Shown here piece after piece: positions 1 to 12,105 of a stretch of 64,000 nucleotides of DNA (position 1 is its first letter; the number at the start of each line of letters is the position of its first letter). The translations under genes were made by a program, and so were the position numbers. The DNA comes from Taeniopygia guttata (taxonomy: Eukaryota; Chordata; Aves; Passeriformes; Estrildidae): assembly GCF_048771995.1 (NCBI RefSeq), contig NC_133036.1, forward strand, positions 19,937,001 to 20,001,000. Reading direction: 5' to 3'. The notes below the pieces were generated by a model. It did no database searches. It saw only the letters and a list, made by a program, of their open reading frames with translations, and was not told the DNA's origin.

Positions 1-2052
1 AACGGGGCAGAAAGACAGAGACTTTCTACATCTCAGAATCACCAATACCCACAGATTCCGACACTGTTACAGGCTCCACACAGTCCCTTCCTCTAAATAA
101 TGTAATGATGGTGCTTTTCATTTGAGGTGGCAGGGGAAAGACTTTAAAACCAACTAAAAGCTCCTCCTGAGCCAAGTGTAGCCTTTAGGAAAGGACATTT
201 ATTCACCTCCAATATAAACTGCAGTGTGTATATGTGAATATTTAAAATAGGAAACGCAGTTCCCACTTGCAGGCCTGTTTCAGCAGAGTTACCACAAACA
301 TCTGCATCAGCTCCAGCAGCTCTGTGTGCTGGGAGTCAGAAGGGCTCTGAGCTGTCCCCAGAGAGAAGGCAAGCAGAGAAAGACAGATTTACAGATCCCT
401 GAGAATCAGCTGTGCTTGCTGCACTGTTCCCTCTCCAGGCAGCTGACAGTCCAGGCTGTAGGTATTCCAAACTGTTCTTAAAGGGAAGATAATGTTGTTC
501 TCAAAGACGATTTAAACAAGGGAATATTTCTAAAGGAACAGGAATTGCAGTGTGCATTGTTCTGCATTGCCACCCAGTCAGACTGAGAGAGAGTCAAAAT
601 TCAGGGATGCAGAGTCAGGCTGGAGCAAGAATTTGGGCTTTTTCTGTAAACACACTGTTCTGGAGATTATACTACATTTAAATAATTATACATGATGGGA
701 AAGTTGATTAAATTTCGAATTCAAAGGATTTATAAATCCCTTTGTAATGAATGGTGCTGCACATAGATGAGAACCCCTGTGATGTCCTCAGAGCACCCTG
801 GACAATGCCTTAACCTGGAATACTGGCTGGGTTTTGTGGCCTTTTGAACAAAAGGCACCAGAAAATGGTTCAGTCCCAGAAAATGAGTGTGCCCAGCAGG
901 GGTGTTTCTAATAAAACTGTCTAAATCAAAGCTCTTGTAGGGATACTGCCTGGAAGCATCCAGGGATACCTTCCAGCTCCCACCTTCCTGAAGTTGAGTC
1001 TGCGTTAAAGGTCCCTAACTATTGCTGCTTTCTAATAATATTCCCAGTGGAAATGTGTCCGTTAAATTGTTCCCATTTACCCACTGGAAAAAAAATAGAG
1101 AATTTTGGAACAAAGTTATGGGATTCTTGGTAGAGAAACTAGTATCTAGGCTGATATTCTATCCCCTTTCAAGTGCATAAGTAGACACGTGGAGAAAGAA
1201 CTTTGTAATAGAAAAGGAAATAATTTCTGTCCCTGTTGTCCTGATCACACATGACCACAAAGGGATTTTAATCCACATGCTTCCTAACAGCAAGGGCTTT
1301 TACATTGTGGGTTACCAAATTTGAAAAAAATGGAACCCCTATTTCAGTTTCCTCTCACCTGCCTTAATTATGCATTTTAACTCCGTGCTGCAGATCAGGG
1401 TGACCTTGCTGGGTGCTTAATGAGGCTGAGAGGACCCACATGGTGTGGCCAGTTAAGCAGTTCTATCCAAATTACCTAAACATTCTTCTTCCCTACCTGA
1501 AGCCAATCTTGCATTACAGGAGAATCAGAATGTCCTTCAGTGTGAGGGCAATCTAAAGAATTTGCATCAGGAGATTGATAAACTCCATCTCAAAGAGATT
1601 GATAAACTCAGATTTGTAAATTGCATTCTCCAGCTCTTAGGGGCACTCAGAGGTGCTGGACCCACTGCTCTTCAGTTCTGGTGGGAATGGATGAACCTCT
1701 TCAGCTTCCAGTGCATGAACAATCAGACATTCAGTTTAAAACCAAGCTGAAATTTTCTATTCTTTGCATTAATAGACAAAGAGTTTTTTTGTGGGGTTTT
1801 AAAAAGTTTTTTTGTGAAGAAACAGCATGAAAATAGCTCCTATTTTATAGGACACTATAGAAATGCAGGTGTGTGAACTACAGAAAAGTGAGTGCTGCTC
1901 TGAAAAAGACTTGTTCATGGAAGTGATGGAGCACTGAAAGGAATAAAAGGGGGAAAATGGTGCTCCAGGGTCCCTAAGTGCTATCAAAGGCATGCACAGC
2001 ATGTGGGATGTGTGCTCTGAGCTGCAGGATGACCTTCCAGGGAAGGGCTTGG
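1..2052. other. No gene seen; single-copy-looking noncoding DNA
   Basis: Frames here are at most 69 codons, overlap one another and resemble no family I know. I saw no LTR, simple repeat or CpG cluster. Confidence 0.6.
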
Positions 2053-2310
2053 GGAAAAGCCTGTCCAGGAGGGAGCCCCAGGAAAAGCCTGTCCAGAGGG
2101 GAGCCCCAGGAAAAGCCTGTCCAGCAGGGAGCCCCAGGAAAAGCCTGTCCAGGAGGGGAGCCCCAGGAAAAACCTGTGCAGGAGGGGAGCCCCAGGAAAA
2201 GCCTGTCCAGGAGGGAGCCCCAGGAAAAGCCTGTCCAGGAGGGGAGCCCCAGGAAAAGCCTGTCCAGGAGGGAGCCCCAGGAAAAGCCTGTTCAGGAGGG
2301 GAGCCCCAGG
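2053..2310. repeat. 28/29-bp minisatellite, nine units
   Basis: Nine head-to-tail copies of GGAAAAGCCTGTCCAGGAGG followed by GAGCCCCA. Five units are 28 bp and four are 29 bp. The length difference comes mainly from one extra G in the GGAGGG run. Plus-strand purine-rich and GC-rich. Frames of 112-159 codons on both strands across the array are repeat translations. Confidence 0.95.
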
Positions 2311-5300
2311 CTCTGAACAGCAGCAGGACCTGGCCTGTGCAAAGCTGCTGTGGCTCCTGGAGGGGACCAAGAGCAGGGCCCCAAGCAGGAATTCACTCCA
2401 GCCCAGCCATCTCAGAGCTCCCCCAGCAGAGGCTGGTGGGAATGGCTGAAACCCCAGGCCTCCAGCAGTGACCAGCGAGGGAAGGGTGAGCCAAGGGATG
2501 CTGAGACATTGTGGGAGCCTTGAGCCTCAGTGCCTAAAGCATGAGCAGTGCCATGACAGCTTGCTGAGACTGCAGCAAACATCAGTCTAGAAGAGGTGGC
2601 TGCTTTCTCTTCAGAGCTCTTGTGCTTTAATGTCAGCAGGGACTCTTTGTGGGTATTGTAACTGGGAAGTGAAATAGTAAAGCAGCTGAGATGAGCGTCA
2701 TTAATTATTAAAAAGTTGACAGTCAGTGTGGATCTGCTGTGGAGGTGTGAATTTAGGATGACCTGTTGCCTCAAAGCAATGTTTAAACCTGTGTTACCTC
2801 TGAGAAGTAGCTCTTTACCTGCTCCTTCAAGGTTATAAACCCATAAACTTCACCGTATATCCTAAATATAATTGTACTGGCAAAATGTGCTGTTAGAATG
2901 GCAGTGGGAAGTGGATACTTTTTTGATTGTTTTAGTTATTTATGCTTTTTTAAAAATCCAAAGTGCCCACTACCCTGAAACTTGAGGAAAACCGTGGGAA
3001 TGGGAAAGGCTTCAAAAATCTGTATGTATCAAACAGTTCCTTCAGCTCTTCATTATTGACTTCTGCATCACAAGGTTCTTTTGAGGGGTCCCAGTGAGGG
3101 TGGTAGTGGTGTCTCTAAACTGTGCTACAGAGATGTGGGTTCCTGGCCTGGGGAAGGGAGGGTCCTGCCTTCCACTGCAAGCTGGAAAGGGAACATGATG
3201 GGGAGTCTGGTGTTTATGGTTCAATAGCTTCTCTGGGTCAGTTTTTGGTTATTTGTGTATGGATTTGGTTTCTGTTTGTTGGGGTTGGTGTGTTTTAAGA
3301 CTCTTTCAGCTGCTGAAAATGAAGAACAGACTGCAATGCTTGGCCAAGGAAGGTATGACCTCTGCAACAACAAAATCCTGTTTGAACTCCATCTGCCTTC
3401 TGGATGGCTCCTGCATTGGTATTAACTGGAGAAATGTGCCAGAAATGTTAACAAGGCTGATGACTGTGTTTTATGGGGCTACATCCACATCTTTAGAATG
3501 TTCAGCCAGTGGATGCTGACCTGCTGCAATCTGTTCTGTACAAAACCTGGAGCAGGGACTTCCATGGTGATGTCCCTTGTGCTGACAGCACAAGAGACAA
3601 GAAATACCCAGCTGTTTGGATTGTTACAATAATGGATGGATTCATGCATACTGTGCCATTTGTTAATGCTATCCTGTTAAGTACTTCTGGGAATGAGATC
3701 ACAGATTTTTCTAAGTAGCAGTTGCTGCAGAGTTTCCTGAAACCTCAGATTTTCAGGCTGAGCCAAGGCAGGCAGGGCTGAGGATACAAACAAGTGCCTG
3801 GTTTCAACAATATGAGCTAACAATACCTGAGCCTGCAGCCCTGAGAAGGTGTGGGCAGCCTCGGGGATTCAGGGAGTGCTGAGGGTGTTCAGTGAGCTCC
3901 GTGGTTCAGAAAGGAAACTCACTGCTCCTGCTCCCCTCCTATGTCCCTTGGAGATAAACCCTGCGTGGAGAGAGGATGGAGATAGCCCAACATGTTGCCC
4001 TTCAGCAGTGTTTGATTACCCAAAAGCTTTGCAAAGAGAACCATGCACATCATCCCTAGAAAATCTCTGTGACTGAGAAAAAAAGGAATGAACAATGACT
4101 GATGCATTAATTTACATCTGTCAAGCTGATTACTGACTGAATTACGGTTCTATTTCCTCTGATTAATTTAGCACAAGATTCCTACTTTTATTCTTTCCCT
4201 GCCCATGGGGTGGATACTCCTGATGAAGCACAGGTTCTCTTGAATGCTTTTTGCAATATTACTCCTCTCTCCAAACAAGTCCTCCTCACCAGCAGCTCCT
4301 GAGTCATTGCAGAAGGAGCCAATACAGGGTCTGGTCAAATGATCTGCTGCATGGGCTGTTATCTGCTCATGTCTCAGTTACTCCCAGAGATGAAATTACA
4401 AACAGCTGCCACTTCACTGAGGAAGGATTCCAAGGGAGCAGGATGTCCCCAGGATGAGCTGGGGCAACACTGGTCCTGGGGCAGGCAATGTAGGTGCACA
4501 ATGATCATGGCATGAGACCAGATTAGTTACTCATCCCTGCATGCATCTGTAAGTTAGGAACATGTCTTTAATCATGATTTGCCATCTTATTTAATTAGAT
4601 TTGAATTATACTTTTTTCGTTATGGTTGCATTTTTTTTTCAGTGAGGTTTTAATATTTCTATTTAATATTTCTAATTTTGGAAATTTGTTTTTGTTTTTA
4701 GTAGTAGTATTTTTTTCCCTAAACTTTAAAAGCAACTTTAAGCAGAGAAATCTAATTTAAAGGTTTTATTTACTCTACAAACACAGTCCTTGGGTTCTGA
4801 CTCAAGATAATTCAATATGAGCACATCAAACCCATCTCTATCTCCTACAAATGTGTACAGATCTATATTATCACACTTAGTTGCTGTGCTATGATCCCAA
4901 ATCAAGATTAATACAAAATCACTTTGCCTAATGTTGGTCTTATTTTGCCTTTAATGAAGAGCTCTTCTAATTCTTGTTGGCAATTTCTACTGATAAAATT
5001 AAGGGGTTTTTTTTGGGGTGGTTTTTTTTTGTTGTTTGTTTGTTTTTTTTTTTTCCCCACTGTGACTTAGTAGAATGCAGCAGGATTTTCAAGTTTCCAT
5101 AGCGTGGTAGGAGAGATGCTGACTTTCAGGCTTGTTGTATTTCCATTTGTTGGATGGCAGTTTGCTGTGGGATGGGGGGGCTGCTGGCCCAGCCCTTCCC
5201 TCTGCCAGGACAAAACATCCTGGAGGAGTGCACTGGAGCAGAGGTGTCCCCACAGAGCTCGGGGGCTGCAGGAGCCCCTTTTCCTGAGGAACATGGAGCA

Positions 5301-8300
5301 GAGCACTGTGCTTTCCTGTGTAACCACTTACGTGCCTTTTGCTGGGTTCCAGCAGGAAAATCTGTGGGTTTATTTTGTGTCAGCTCCCCTGGTCAGCAGC
5401 TCTCCACACAGCGGGAGGAGGAGGCCCTTGCTGGGCTACACTAAAGGAATTTATCACCTGCAGAGCCAACAGAGCTTTTTCTGTCCCAGCAGAACAGACG
5501 ATGTAGCAGGAACTTGGCATCCAAGTGCTCTCTGCCTTTTCAGAAGAGAGGGCTGCTGTCAGTGCCCAGGAGCAGCCCAGCCCCAGCCCACACTGGATCC
5601 ACAAGGATGCTTAGCTCACGATCAAGGCAGTTGCTCAAGCACCGAACAACAGCCTAAATGTGCAGGATTTTAGCACATGGAGACTTCTTTTGGCTTGGTC
5701 ACTCCTGAAATTCCGCACTGGCCTCCGTCAGGACGCGGTGTGGAGGGGACAGGCTGCTGTGCAGGTGCTGGCAGGGCTGCAGGGACAGTGGGACACTGGT
5801 GGTGGCATGAACCACACCCCCCTTGTGCCAGTGGGGCTCTGACTGGAGGCATTTCTGAGGGATTGTCCTTTTGGCTGCTGACTTAACTCTGCCCTTCCCT
5901 GGATTCCCTTGGGATTTAATTTAAACCTCAGTGGCCCTTTCTGTGGCACCTGATCTCTGTCACACTCTGTGTTCAGTCACTTCCTACTTTTGCACATTTT
6001 TCCTGCACTTGCTGTGACCTGTGAAGAGGAATTAATTACTAGCACACTGTTTCCTTACGCTGAGCAATTATTTTGAATGAATATTACATGGGTTATGTGA
6101 AGATACAAAGTGGGGATAAAGAGACTTGCTATGGAAACAGCTTTATTTTTTTACTTTTCTTTTTTTGATGCTTTCATCTCTTCTGCACTGGGGATTACTG
6201 TGCTATTTATTCTTTATGGTGAAAATATGAGAGTTATGTCTGTTAGATTTTTCATATTTTTCTTTATATTCCTTAAAAAGTGAGAAATGTAAATTACATT
6301 CCTGTGCTATCTTTGGGTATTTTGTTTTTATTCTGATAATGTCTCCTTTCTCCAGGCAACAAAAATTAAGATGTTGCATTATGCCCGTCTCATTCATGCA
6401 CTTTTTTCATGTTCCACAGAGTACTTCCAGAATGGAGGTTCTGTAGAACTTTGCAAAGCCCTGTTGTCTACTGTCTCCTGTGCGGTATTTACAGCAAGAA
6501 AACTTTTAAAGCCCAACAGAAGCTTGTGGATTGACCTCTCTAAATGGTTAATCTGTCTTTTATTTTCATTGACTGATCTCTGTATTTCTGCACCAATTAT
6601 TCATTCAGTGTGTTTCTGCTGTGCTGCATAAAATATTCCCAGTACCGAGAATCAGGAATCCTTCAGCAAAGTGTGCAAAAGAGGCACCTGAGAAGCTCGG
6701 GGATCCACACTTTTCCTCTTGGTATTAAATGAGTTATGAAACAAGAAGGAGAAATGCATCTGTGCACTGCTGACACTGAGCCAGCAGTTTCAGTCTGAGA
6801 GGATGAGAGAGAACAGTGATATTTGTAATCCAGTGCTAAATGCAAATAAGTTCTGTGTCTTTCTTTGGGAGATCGCTTCCCTGAGTCACTGGGCTTCATT
6901 TACATTTGGGTGACGTCTACAAGAATTTTGCCAACACAGCTCATTACTGCAAACATTGTGTCAGTTCTGACACTTCTCTTGGCTGGAGAATCCCCAGAAC
7001 GGCTCTGTTTGTTCCTGTGGCAGACTTGGAGGCACGCGGGGAGCCGTGCCAGCCCCAGCCATCATGCATCCTGCCCAGCTCCCTTCCCTGAGTCCTGCCT
7101 CACAGCCCTTCGTGGCCAGGCTGGAGCAGAGCCTTTCCCAAAGCTGCCATCAGCCCCTGCTCTGGCTCCTGGAGCACCAGGGGCTGTCCTGGGCCTTCTT
7201 CTGGAGCAGAGGCACGAACACCTCACTGCCATGGGCTGGCTGAGCACCCAGCAGCTCCAGCCCCAAACAGGAATTCACATCAGTCCTGCACTGAACCCAT
7301 GAAAAAGAAAGGCTACATTCATCCCTGTAGCTACACTGAAAGGATGCTTAATTCCCAGACCCCTTTTCCAGTCCAACTCCCAAGTGCGTCGGTGCCAGGA
7401 GCATTATCTGAGTTACATCCCCAGCTCTTTGGTCTCCCTTTCCCAGACCCTGCTTTGTGCATTTCCCTGGCTATCCCACACAAAAAGATTTCCACTTCCC
7501 TCCTCAGGCTTCCTTTCATTTATAAACATCATTTACAGGTTCTGGGAATTGCTCTTGTTAATGGGAGTCACCAGTGATGCTTAATAAGAGACATCAGACT
7601 ATTTCCTTGTCTACCACTCCATACACTTTTCTCCTGCCCTGTTTATGTATTTACATGTAATATGCATTTATTTGTCACTCCCCTCTGGGGAACAAAGCCT
7701 GGCAGCTAGAAACACTTCCCTTGCAATGCAATAAGAACCTCTTCTGGAAGCCACTCAGATGAAACCAGTCACATTATTTCATTTATGACTCAAGGCAGAT
7801 TTGAATTTAGGATTTCAAGGAGGTGTTATGTCCCCTGGCCCTGCTGGCTGTTTTCTATTCACTCTGTATTTTTCATCTTATTCTCAGTTCTACAGCATAC
7901 AATGTTTTCCACTAACTCATATTTCATAATGTGCCAAAAACTGGAGTCTGCTATTTTTTATAGAGGTACTGAAGCTGGGCCTCAGTTCAGGATGGTGCTT
8001 ATGTGCATAATTTGTGCTCTGTAACTACATCCTTGATTTTATTCCTACAAAATTTTCCAATTCAGGAGGCACTGAGATTCATGTTCTAGAACTGTCACTG
8101 TTCCACCTCTTTAGATTGTGGGAGAGGGTTTTGCCTTGCTGATGGGCTTGTCTTGTTTTCAAAGTTTCTATTATAGAAGTGTTGAAATCAAAATTACCAG
8201 AATGTTGGAAAGTGCTTTTGCTGAAATTCATAGATTGAATAAAAGATGAAGGAAAAGGCATAGCAAGGTAACTCCTTTAACAAGAACAGTTTCTTGGTTG

Positions 8301-9450
8301 TGTCTGTGGGTTTATGGAGCAGTCTTCACAGGCTGCCTTGGTAGAAACTTTTAAACCTTGGCTTCTCCCCTGATAAATGGCAGCCATTCAGAGAAATATG
8401 TTAATATTTATTTCAGAATGTAACAATACCACTAATTTCTCACTATGAAACAGAACTGGTCATTCTTTATATCCTGTCAGATACTTTACTGTGGTTATGT
8501 CTATTGTGAAAATGGCTATTTTGAGCATTTTCTATGTTCATGGGACAAACGGAGCCATCATCACAAAGCCTGTCCCATGTCAGGGGGAGCTGGCATTGCA
8601 GTCTTTGCTTGTCCCTGCTCCTCCTCCTGTGTTAAGGCTCCTGGCTTCCCTCAGCCATGGCCAGTGCTTCCATGGGGAGGCAAAGGGGTCACAGCCCTGC
8701 AGGCTTCTCTCTCTTGTTCTCTGTGGGCCAGAACTCTGTGCTCAGTTGTTATTCCTAAGCCCTCTGCTCCTTTTAGCCTTTGAAAAGAGAAGATGTCAAA
8801 TTAGAGATGCAAAACCAGATAAAAGTTCTGCTCTGATTAACAGTTACTCGAGGCCTTATTGCAATTATGTCCTTTGTTCATTTCTGCTTACAGAAGTTGG
8901 TGGTGTGTCAGTGCAATTTTCTGAATCAGGCAAGATCAACAAATACTGACCCTCAGCAGGCAGTAAAATGCTCGTTAAATGAGTATTTAAATGGTTTAAA
9001 TAAAACCCAGTGCCAGCAAATAAAAGAGGAAGAGTATACTGAATAAACATAACTACTGGAAGAAGCAGTCTTCCAAAAGAGTCCTTAGAAAAGATAAATA
9101 AAAGTTGTAAAAGAAGAGGATATTGTTGTCAATAGTGTTGATAATCCAGACTAAGGTATTATATGAAATTTATAACCAGCCCAGAAGAAGGATTTTTGTA
9201 GGCAAAAGGAATTTTGTTGTGGCAGGGAAACAGACAGTGATTTCCACAGCAATCTAAACTCTTTTACTAAACATGATACATGTTGTGAATGCTCCAAAGA
9301 ACTGAAACCTGTCTGGAGGTCACAGCCTGGGACTATGCAAGTGAAGCAGAAGTAAGAGTTGCAAGTAGCAGTGAATTCAGAACTGAACTGCCTGACAAAA
9401 CTGCCTAAACTATCAGTACAACAAACGACGTGATACCTTACGAAGCCTGA
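2311..9450. other. No gene seen; noncoding DNA
   Basis: Frames up to 189 codons (5104-5673) have no recognisable domain, no supporting splice structure and compete with frames in other registers. A T-rich stretch with (GTTT) runs lies at about 5010-5056. No LTR or array found. Confidence 0.5.
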
Positions 9451-9550
9451 GTTAGTCAGAGTGTTTGTAAGAACTGATTTATTAAGTTGCTCCCAAACTG
9501 GATGCTAATTGGATTGTTTTTACTTTACCCCATCCCTTTATTTTTCTTTG
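9451..9550 (+). repeat. Diverged local duplication, copy A left part
   Basis: Aligns with 11656-11751. Shared landmarks are TTAGTCA, then TAAGAA, then TAAG-TGC-CCCAAA-TG-ATGCT, then a T/C-rich run. In this copy the remainder of the unit is displaced about 0.9 kb to the right. Confidence 0.6.
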
Positions 9551-10450
9551 GGATGTTTGAGTATTTTTCCTAATAAAGAAGATTGTATAATAAAGGTATT
9601 TTTGAATATAAGGAATAGAATTTTGTTTTTTCATAGAAGTACTAGGGTACTATGGTACAGCAATTTGCCAAGCTGACAAGTACAGTTACATTCATTTGCT
9701 GAGTGAAGAAGTGAAGTTAAAGGCAGCTGAAATGACTTCTCAGAAGGAAATTGGCAGGCATGGGTCAGTCTGGGCCTCCTGAGTTGGGATTCTTTCCTGT
9801 CAGTGCCTTATAACCTTTCCATTTGTGCATCCTTCAGTGGTTCCTTAAAACTGGGTTTTCCCATCTCTTCCAGTGGTGTGTTACAGTATCACACAGATTA
9901 AGAGCAAATATTCCCCACTTCTGGAACTTCCCTTTGGAGCTTGTTTCAGGAATTTCTGGCTCTCCCATTAGGACAGTAGGAAGAGCCAGGGTGCACCTGC
10001 AGGGAGGTTGAACCTTTCTGAAATGCCTCTCCTGAGTACCTGCCTGTTTCTGACAATCTGGAGAAGGTCTGTGTGCCTTCCCTGGAACTCCTGGCAAGGA
10101 CTGGGAGAAACCTGGGTACAAATTTGCAAGAGAACTGTGAAATTGCAAATTCCTTTTCTTCAGCTGGACCAGCTCTAAAAGGGTGTGCAATGAAATGAAT
10201 GAAAACAAAAAATGTAGTCATTAAGTTACTATTTAATGTTTTCAATATTTAATATTTCAAGTTCTGCTGTGTTTACACAATAGATGTTTAAGTAACAGTA
10301 CTGTGCCTCTCTTGAAATGAGCTTTATGAACAAGAACTGCCCAAACCCCAAGTCTGGACAGTGTTAAAACATATCTGCCTCAACAGTCTCCTGTTTTGTT
10401 TCTTGATTCTGTTCACCATCCTGGCTGACTGCAGGCAGGATTACCTGGAC

Positions 10451-10732
10451 AGGATTTTCCATGGGCAGGATTATATTAATGACTTTCTAGAAAGGTGCTG
10501 GAGGGGGATGGAGGATGGAGGTTACTAATCCCCAAAGCCTGAGCTGCTGCCCCGAGAGGCAATATGGGGACTTGGCTGTGGAGATGCTGCTCTTGGAAGA
10601 AACAGAAACATCACATTTAAGTGAGCTTTAAGTAAAATCTTCATGACAGAATCATTTTAAGCTCTTGTGCAGTGTTTAATTACTCTACTTATAAAATGAC
10701 AAGTGTCAAGTTACATAAAACATTTTTTTTTC
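10451..10732 (+). repeat. Diverged local duplication, copy A right part
   Basis: Aligns co-linearly with 11761-12028 at an offset of about 1.3 kb. Shared blocks include CCATGGGCAGGATTATAT, GACTTTCTA, AATCCCCAA-GCCTGAG, GTGAGCTTTAAGTAAAATCT and CAGTGTTTAATTACT, with scattered substitutions and small indels. Confidence 0.88.
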
Positions 10733-11655
10733 AAGATGAAAAAGATGTACCATGTAACCCTTGGGACTGGGAGTAATGATTACACGAGTTGTGATTCTCT
10801 TTGGCTTCAGTGGGGTGAATTCTTTGGTTCCCATGAAAATGTATGTTTAACCTGAAGCAGAATTTTACCCTTTCCATCTACTTTCTCATGATTTCAGGAA
10901 AGTCTCTAGATAGAAAATACAGCCTAAAAAAAGGAGATAGATAAACTGAGACACTAAAAGCTCAAATCTTTTGTGCTTTAGCTTCATGCTAAATGAGTGG
11001 TGGAGGAGGAGACAAAGGGGAGATGAAGGCAAGAACATCTTAAGTGCTGCAGGTCAGCATCACTTTTCCAAGAGTAATTTCTGAGAAATGTGTGGCTAAC
11101 CCTTGAGCAAAGGTCATACATTTGATTTCCTCTTCCAGCCAGAGAAATTTTAGCTTGTTTTCTCAACTGGAACAAATCCATGCATTGCTTCTGAGGGCAG
11201 CTTCCCCTGATGCATGCTGGACAATGCTTTTGTTAAGTCCTAGAATTAGTTCTACTTCCTATCCAAGAGGATTTAGCAGCAAAAAAAATCACCCTTAACC
11301 AGAAAAGAGAGCACAGGAAAGAGGGAGAGGAAGAAAAATACAAGAATGTATTTTTTCGTGTGAGGATTCTGGTTGACTGAGCAAGAAAAGAATAGGCAAA
11401 TATATTCATACTGGAACATACACTTGGAACAGTTCATATTCTTTCCCATTAGGCTGAATTTCATGGTAGGTGCACATTAAATACAATACTTTTATGTCAG
11501 GGCTTTGCTTCCTAAATGCTAAAATTAAGCTCTCAGAGTAAGCTAGGAAGTAATGATTCTGTTTCTGAAAGCCAGGACAGCTATGAAGGGTAAAAATTAA
11601 CTGAATTCTGGGGACCTATCTTGCAATATGAAATTTTTATTTCATTTTTTTTTTA

Positions 11656-12028
11656 ATTAGTCAACATGATTATAAGAATTTATTTCCTAAGCTGCCCCCA
11701 AATTGCATGCTGATGGGCTTTTTTTTCCTTTCCCCCTTCCTTTATCTTTTTCACCTGCAGAGGACTTTCCATGGGCAGGATTATATACATGACTTTCTAT
11801 AAAGCTGATGGAGAGGGATGGAGGTTATGAATCCCCAAGGCCTGAGGTGCTGCCCAGAGGCAATCTGGGGGCTTGGCTGTTGAGATACAGCTCTTAGAAC
11901 AAACAAAAACCTCCTGTTAATGTGAGCTTTAAGTAAAATCTTCACAACAGAATTATTTTAAGTTTTTCTATGCAGTGTTTAATTACTAATAAAATGGGAA
12001 GTATCACATTATATTTGATATTTTTTTT
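11656..12028 (+). repeat. Diverged local duplication, copy B (uninterrupted)
   Basis: Uninterrupted counterpart of 9451-9550 plus 10451-10732. It holds no coding frame. A T-rich run ends both copies. Confidence 0.82.
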
Positions 12029-12061
12029 CCTGCATGAAGCCCCTCCTGTGCAAAGCTCTCT

Positions 12062-12064
<3 letters not shown>

Positions 12065-12104
<40 letters not shown>
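12065..12104. repeat. (TG)20 dinucleotide microsatellite
   Basis: Twenty uninterrupted TG units preceded by TCTC. Two short frames encoding VCVCVC peptides are artefacts of the repeat. Confidence 0.98.

Positions 12105-12105
<1 letters not shown>

Noticed and set aside
2053..2310. CRISPR-like regular repeats (also 30.8, 46.5 and 50.2 kb)
   Set aside because: Units abut with no unique spacers, the context is a vertebrate genome and no cas genes exist. These are minisatellites.
5104..5673. 189-codon plus-strand frame
   Set aside because: No recognisable domain; low-complexity composition and competing frames. Treated as chance.
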